Of a stretch of 17,196 nt of DNA, positions 16,067 to 17,196 are shown piece by piece; within the stretch, counting starts at the first letter, position 1, and each line of letters begins with the position of its first letter. The position numbers and the translations under genes were made by a program. Source of the DNA: an uncultured Collinsella sp. (GTDB lineage Bacteria > Actinomycetota > Coriobacteriia > Coriobacteriales > Coriobacteriaceae); NCBI GenBank assembly GCA_900752215.1, contig CAADUO010000008.1, forward strand, positions 1 through 17,196. Reading direction: 5' to 3'. The notes below the pieces were generated by a model. That model was given only the letters and a program-made list of their open reading frames with translations. It made no database searches and was not told the origin of the DNA.

Positions 16067-16552
16067 CTATTCCTCCCGGCAAGCGTACGCGCAGGCAGCG
16101 TACTCGGGAAACGCATCGCGATCGGCGAACTTGGGATCGACAGCCGGAAACTGGCGATGGGCGACGATATCGCCGAGCGAAACGGAATCGAGGTAGTCGC
16201 GCATCAACGCCTGGGCTCCGGCCCACAGGGGATGATAGCAGCACGCGCCCATGCGCGCACAGTCACCATCGGGGGCGGTGCAGTCGTTCATAACCATAGG
16301 GCCCTGAACGGCCTCGACGACCTGGCGGATAGTGACGTCGTCCGGACTGACCTTGAGACGCATGCCACCGTGGACGCCACGCAGGCTCTCCACAATACCG
16401 GCCTGGACCAAACCATGCTGAATCGAACGGGCAAACGAATACGGGACATTGACCTCTTCGGCAGCGGTGCGAACAGAAAGCAAACGCTCCGGATCCTCGG
16501 CAAGCATCGCCAGCATACGAAGGGCGTAATCAGTCTTCCTCGATATGTCCAT
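16067..16552 (-). CDS. Rrf2 family transcriptional regulator with Fe-S-type cysteines
   Basis: A 161-residue winged-helix regulator of the Rrf2 family (IscR, NsrR, RirA, CymR). It begins MDISRKTDYALRML, the hallmark start of the family, and has the GVHGGMRL wing (59-66). A cysteine cluster C91-x6-C98-x5-C104-C105 followed by YHPLW sits where IscR and NsrR bind an iron-sulphur cluster, so redox, iron or NO sensing is likely. Two more cysteines, C154 and C158, are near the end. The ATG at 16552 has AAGGGG just upstream and agrees with the family's start; the longer frame to 16708 runs through regulatory DNA. It is the first gene of a minus-strand group with the MutY-like gene and rubrerythrin and probably controls itself through the GGATATCC sites upstream. 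Confidence 0.92.
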   Translation of the reverse strand: MDISRKTDYALRMLAMLAEDPERLLSVRTAAEEVNVPYSFARSIQHGLVQAGIVESLRGVHGGMRLKVSPDDVTIRQVVEAVQGPMVMNDCTAPDGDCARMGACCYHPLWAGAQALMRDYLDSVSLGDIVAHRQFPAVDPKFADRDAFPEYAACAYACREE

Positions 16553-16577
16553 TTTTCCCCTTTCAAGGAATACGAAC

Positions 16578-16591
16578 AGCTCGAACGAGCT
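16578..16591. repeat. Small hairpin in the rrf2 leader
   Basis: AGCTC (16578-16582) pairs with GAGCT (16587-16591) around GAAC, about 25 nt before the Rrf2 start. It may affect translation or mRNA stability. Short, so it could be chance. Confidence 0.2.
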
Positions 16592-16629
16592 CCGGGGCCG
16601 AGCTTGTGTCGAGACGCTAAATGACCGCA

Positions 16630-16657
16630 GGATATCCAAATAGTAAATCGGATATCC
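16630..16657. promoter_or_regulatory. Paired GGATATCC palindromes, candidate Rrf2 operator
   Basis: The 8-bp palindrome GGATATCC occurs at 16630-16637 and 16650-16657, start to start 20 bp or about two helical turns. Between them the minus strand reads TACTAT, a good -10 box (16640-16645), though no fitting -35 is seen. Two sites on the same DNA face around a -10 and about 80 bp before the Rrf2 start fit an autoregulated promoter. Binding is inferred, not shown. Confidence 0.5.
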
Positions 16658-16711
16658 ACTGAGCGCCGCGCTTGGAGCGAAATGCATCAAATGCGGCCTA
16701 CAGTGCAATTT

Positions 16712-16740
16712 AGTATAACCTAACCCCCTGTCTCGTTGAA
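16712..16740 (-). promoter_or_regulatory. Candidate minus-strand promoter upstream of rrf2
   Basis: The minus strand has TATACT (16712-16717) as -10 with TTCAAC (16735-16740) 17 bp upstream as a weak -35. Transcription would begin about 16705 and run through the GGATATCC pair into rrf2. The -10 is near consensus; the -35 is poor. Confidence 0.4.
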
Positions 16741-16744
16741 CAGG

Positions 16745-16756
16745 TGTTGCGCAACA
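16745..16756. promoter_or_regulatory. 12-bp palindrome TGTTGCGCAACA
   Basis: A perfect 12-bp palindrome lies upstream of the candidate rrf2 promoter. It is nested in a looser symmetry TGAAC (16737-16741) / GTTCA (16765-16769). It looks like a regulator binding site, but the regulator is unknown. The region 16741-16874 has no credible gene: it holds this site, an AT-rich stretch with TATACT (16776-16781, plus), and paired segments GATGCAC/GTGCATC (16829-16835, 16862-16868). Confidence 0.3.
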
Positions 16757-16874
16757 AAGCTGTTGTTCAGACAGATATACTTATTAGATTTTACTTGCGT
16801 TCCCGAAGGCGCGGGGATTCTGGGCGAAGATGCACCAGGGCGATCGTTCTATCGAAACAAAGTGCATCAAACGC

Positions 16875-16902
16875 AAAAAGCCACGTCCGAAGACGTGGCT
16901 TT
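16875..16902 (-). terminator. Terminator of tRNA-Asp with UUCG loop
   Basis: An 11-bp perfect stem AAAGCCACGTC (16877-16887) / GACGTGGCTTT (16892-16902) has the stable TTCG loop on the minus strand and is followed there by TTTTTGCG. It begins 8 nt past the 3' CCA of the tRNA. It may also stop plus-strand transcripts, though the T-rich tail on that side is short. Confidence 0.9.
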
Positions 16903-16910
16903 AATTGCGT

Positions 16911-16988
<78 letters not shown>

Positions 16989-17034
16989 AGGCAGACGTTC
17001 GCGTTTGTTTCCGCTCGCGTGCGCTGCGGGGATT

Positions 17035-17064
17035 AGTATACACAGAAGTCTGTCCGGTGCGCAA
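17035..17064 (-). promoter_or_regulatory. Promoter of tRNA-Asp
   Basis: The minus strand has -10 TATACT (17035-17040) and -35 TTGCGC (17059-17064) with an 18-bp spacer. Transcription would start about 17028, 40 nt before the mature tRNA. AT-rich tracts upstream of the -35 (17066-17087, runs of A and T on either strand) look like an UP element, as is usual for stable-RNA promoters. Confidence 0.65.
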
Positions 17065-17159
17065 CAACTTTTTTGAAAAAATTTTTCGGGGCCATCCGGG
17101 AGGGTCTCCGGGGCTGAGGGCGCGGGTTAAGTTTGCTGCTCTACAGTCCTGCGCAAGAC

Positions 17160-17182
17160 GGAAAGCACATTAAGTGCTTTCC
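17160..17182. terminator. Hairpin at the window edge
   Basis: GGAAAGCAC (17160-17168) pairs perfectly with GTGCTTTCC (17174-17182) around ATTAA. It resembles an intrinsic terminator, probably of a gene or RNA beyond the right edge read on the minus strand. The U-tract is part of the stem (CTTTCC), so strand and function are uncertain. No coding region is seen in 17090-17159. Confidence 0.55.
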
Positions 17183-17196
17183 TTGACGTGCGGAAC

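Noticed and set aside
16688..16698. CAAATGCGGCC, identical to part of the right arm of the repeat at 88-98
   Set aside because: Only 11 bp match and no partner arm or central hairpin is present, so it is not counted as a third copy.

Overview
The window is GC-rich bacterial chromosome, densely packed with housekeeping and stress genes. Nearly all genes lie on the minus strand; the only plus-strand gene is a GntR regulator. High GC, GC-biased third positions (which create long antisense ORFs), GGAGG-type ribosome binding sites, a CCA-encoding tRNA and a rubrerythrin/Rrf2 redox set suggest an anaerobic actinomycete. A gut Coriobacteriia member such as Collinsella fits best. That placement is inference from gene content and style; no 16S or marker gene is present.

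Layout by coordinate. (1) 1-2065: a sugar-phosphate SIS-domain protein (minus) divergent from a GntR/HutC regulator (plus), separated by a 205-bp intergenic region full of TGTAT/ATACA repeats, which look like operators. (2) 2087-4691: a GNAT acetyltransferase, a low-specificity threonine aldolase and a PAP2-family membrane phosphatase, all minus. (3) 4907-9362: the transcription-repair coupling factor Mfd and, upstream of it, endonuclease III (Nth). (4) 9426-12711: an ABC exporter half-transporter and RmuC. (5) 12836-14202: two membrane proteins of unknown function. (6) 14486-16552: Rrf2 regulator, Fe-S-less MutY-like glycosylase and rubrerythrin in transcription order, a likely oxidative-stress group. 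(7) 16553-17196: regulatory DNA, a tRNA-Asp(GUC) gene with its promoter and terminator, and a terminator hairpin of a gene beyond the window edge.

DNA maintenance is a theme. Mfd (stalled RNA polymerase removal and nucleotide excision repair), Nth (oxidised pyrimidines), a MutY-like enzyme (adenine opposite 8-oxoG) and RmuC (recombination-associated) all fall within 12 kb, next to rubrerythrin and a cysteine-bearing Rrf2 sensor.

The most unusual content is non-coding. A ~107-bp structured repeat occurs twice (12-118 and 4804-4909), each time just 3' of a minus-strand gene, with conserved arms and a diverged central hairpin. A perfect 36-bp inverted repeat with a 28-nt loop (14367-14466) lies 3' of rubrerythrin. 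A terminator is duplicated together with its flanks (13521 and 14285 regions). Two terminators sit almost on top of the ribosome binding site of the next gene (GNAT and mfd). I found no CRISPR array, insertion sequence or phage gene, and no recognisable new multi-gene system.
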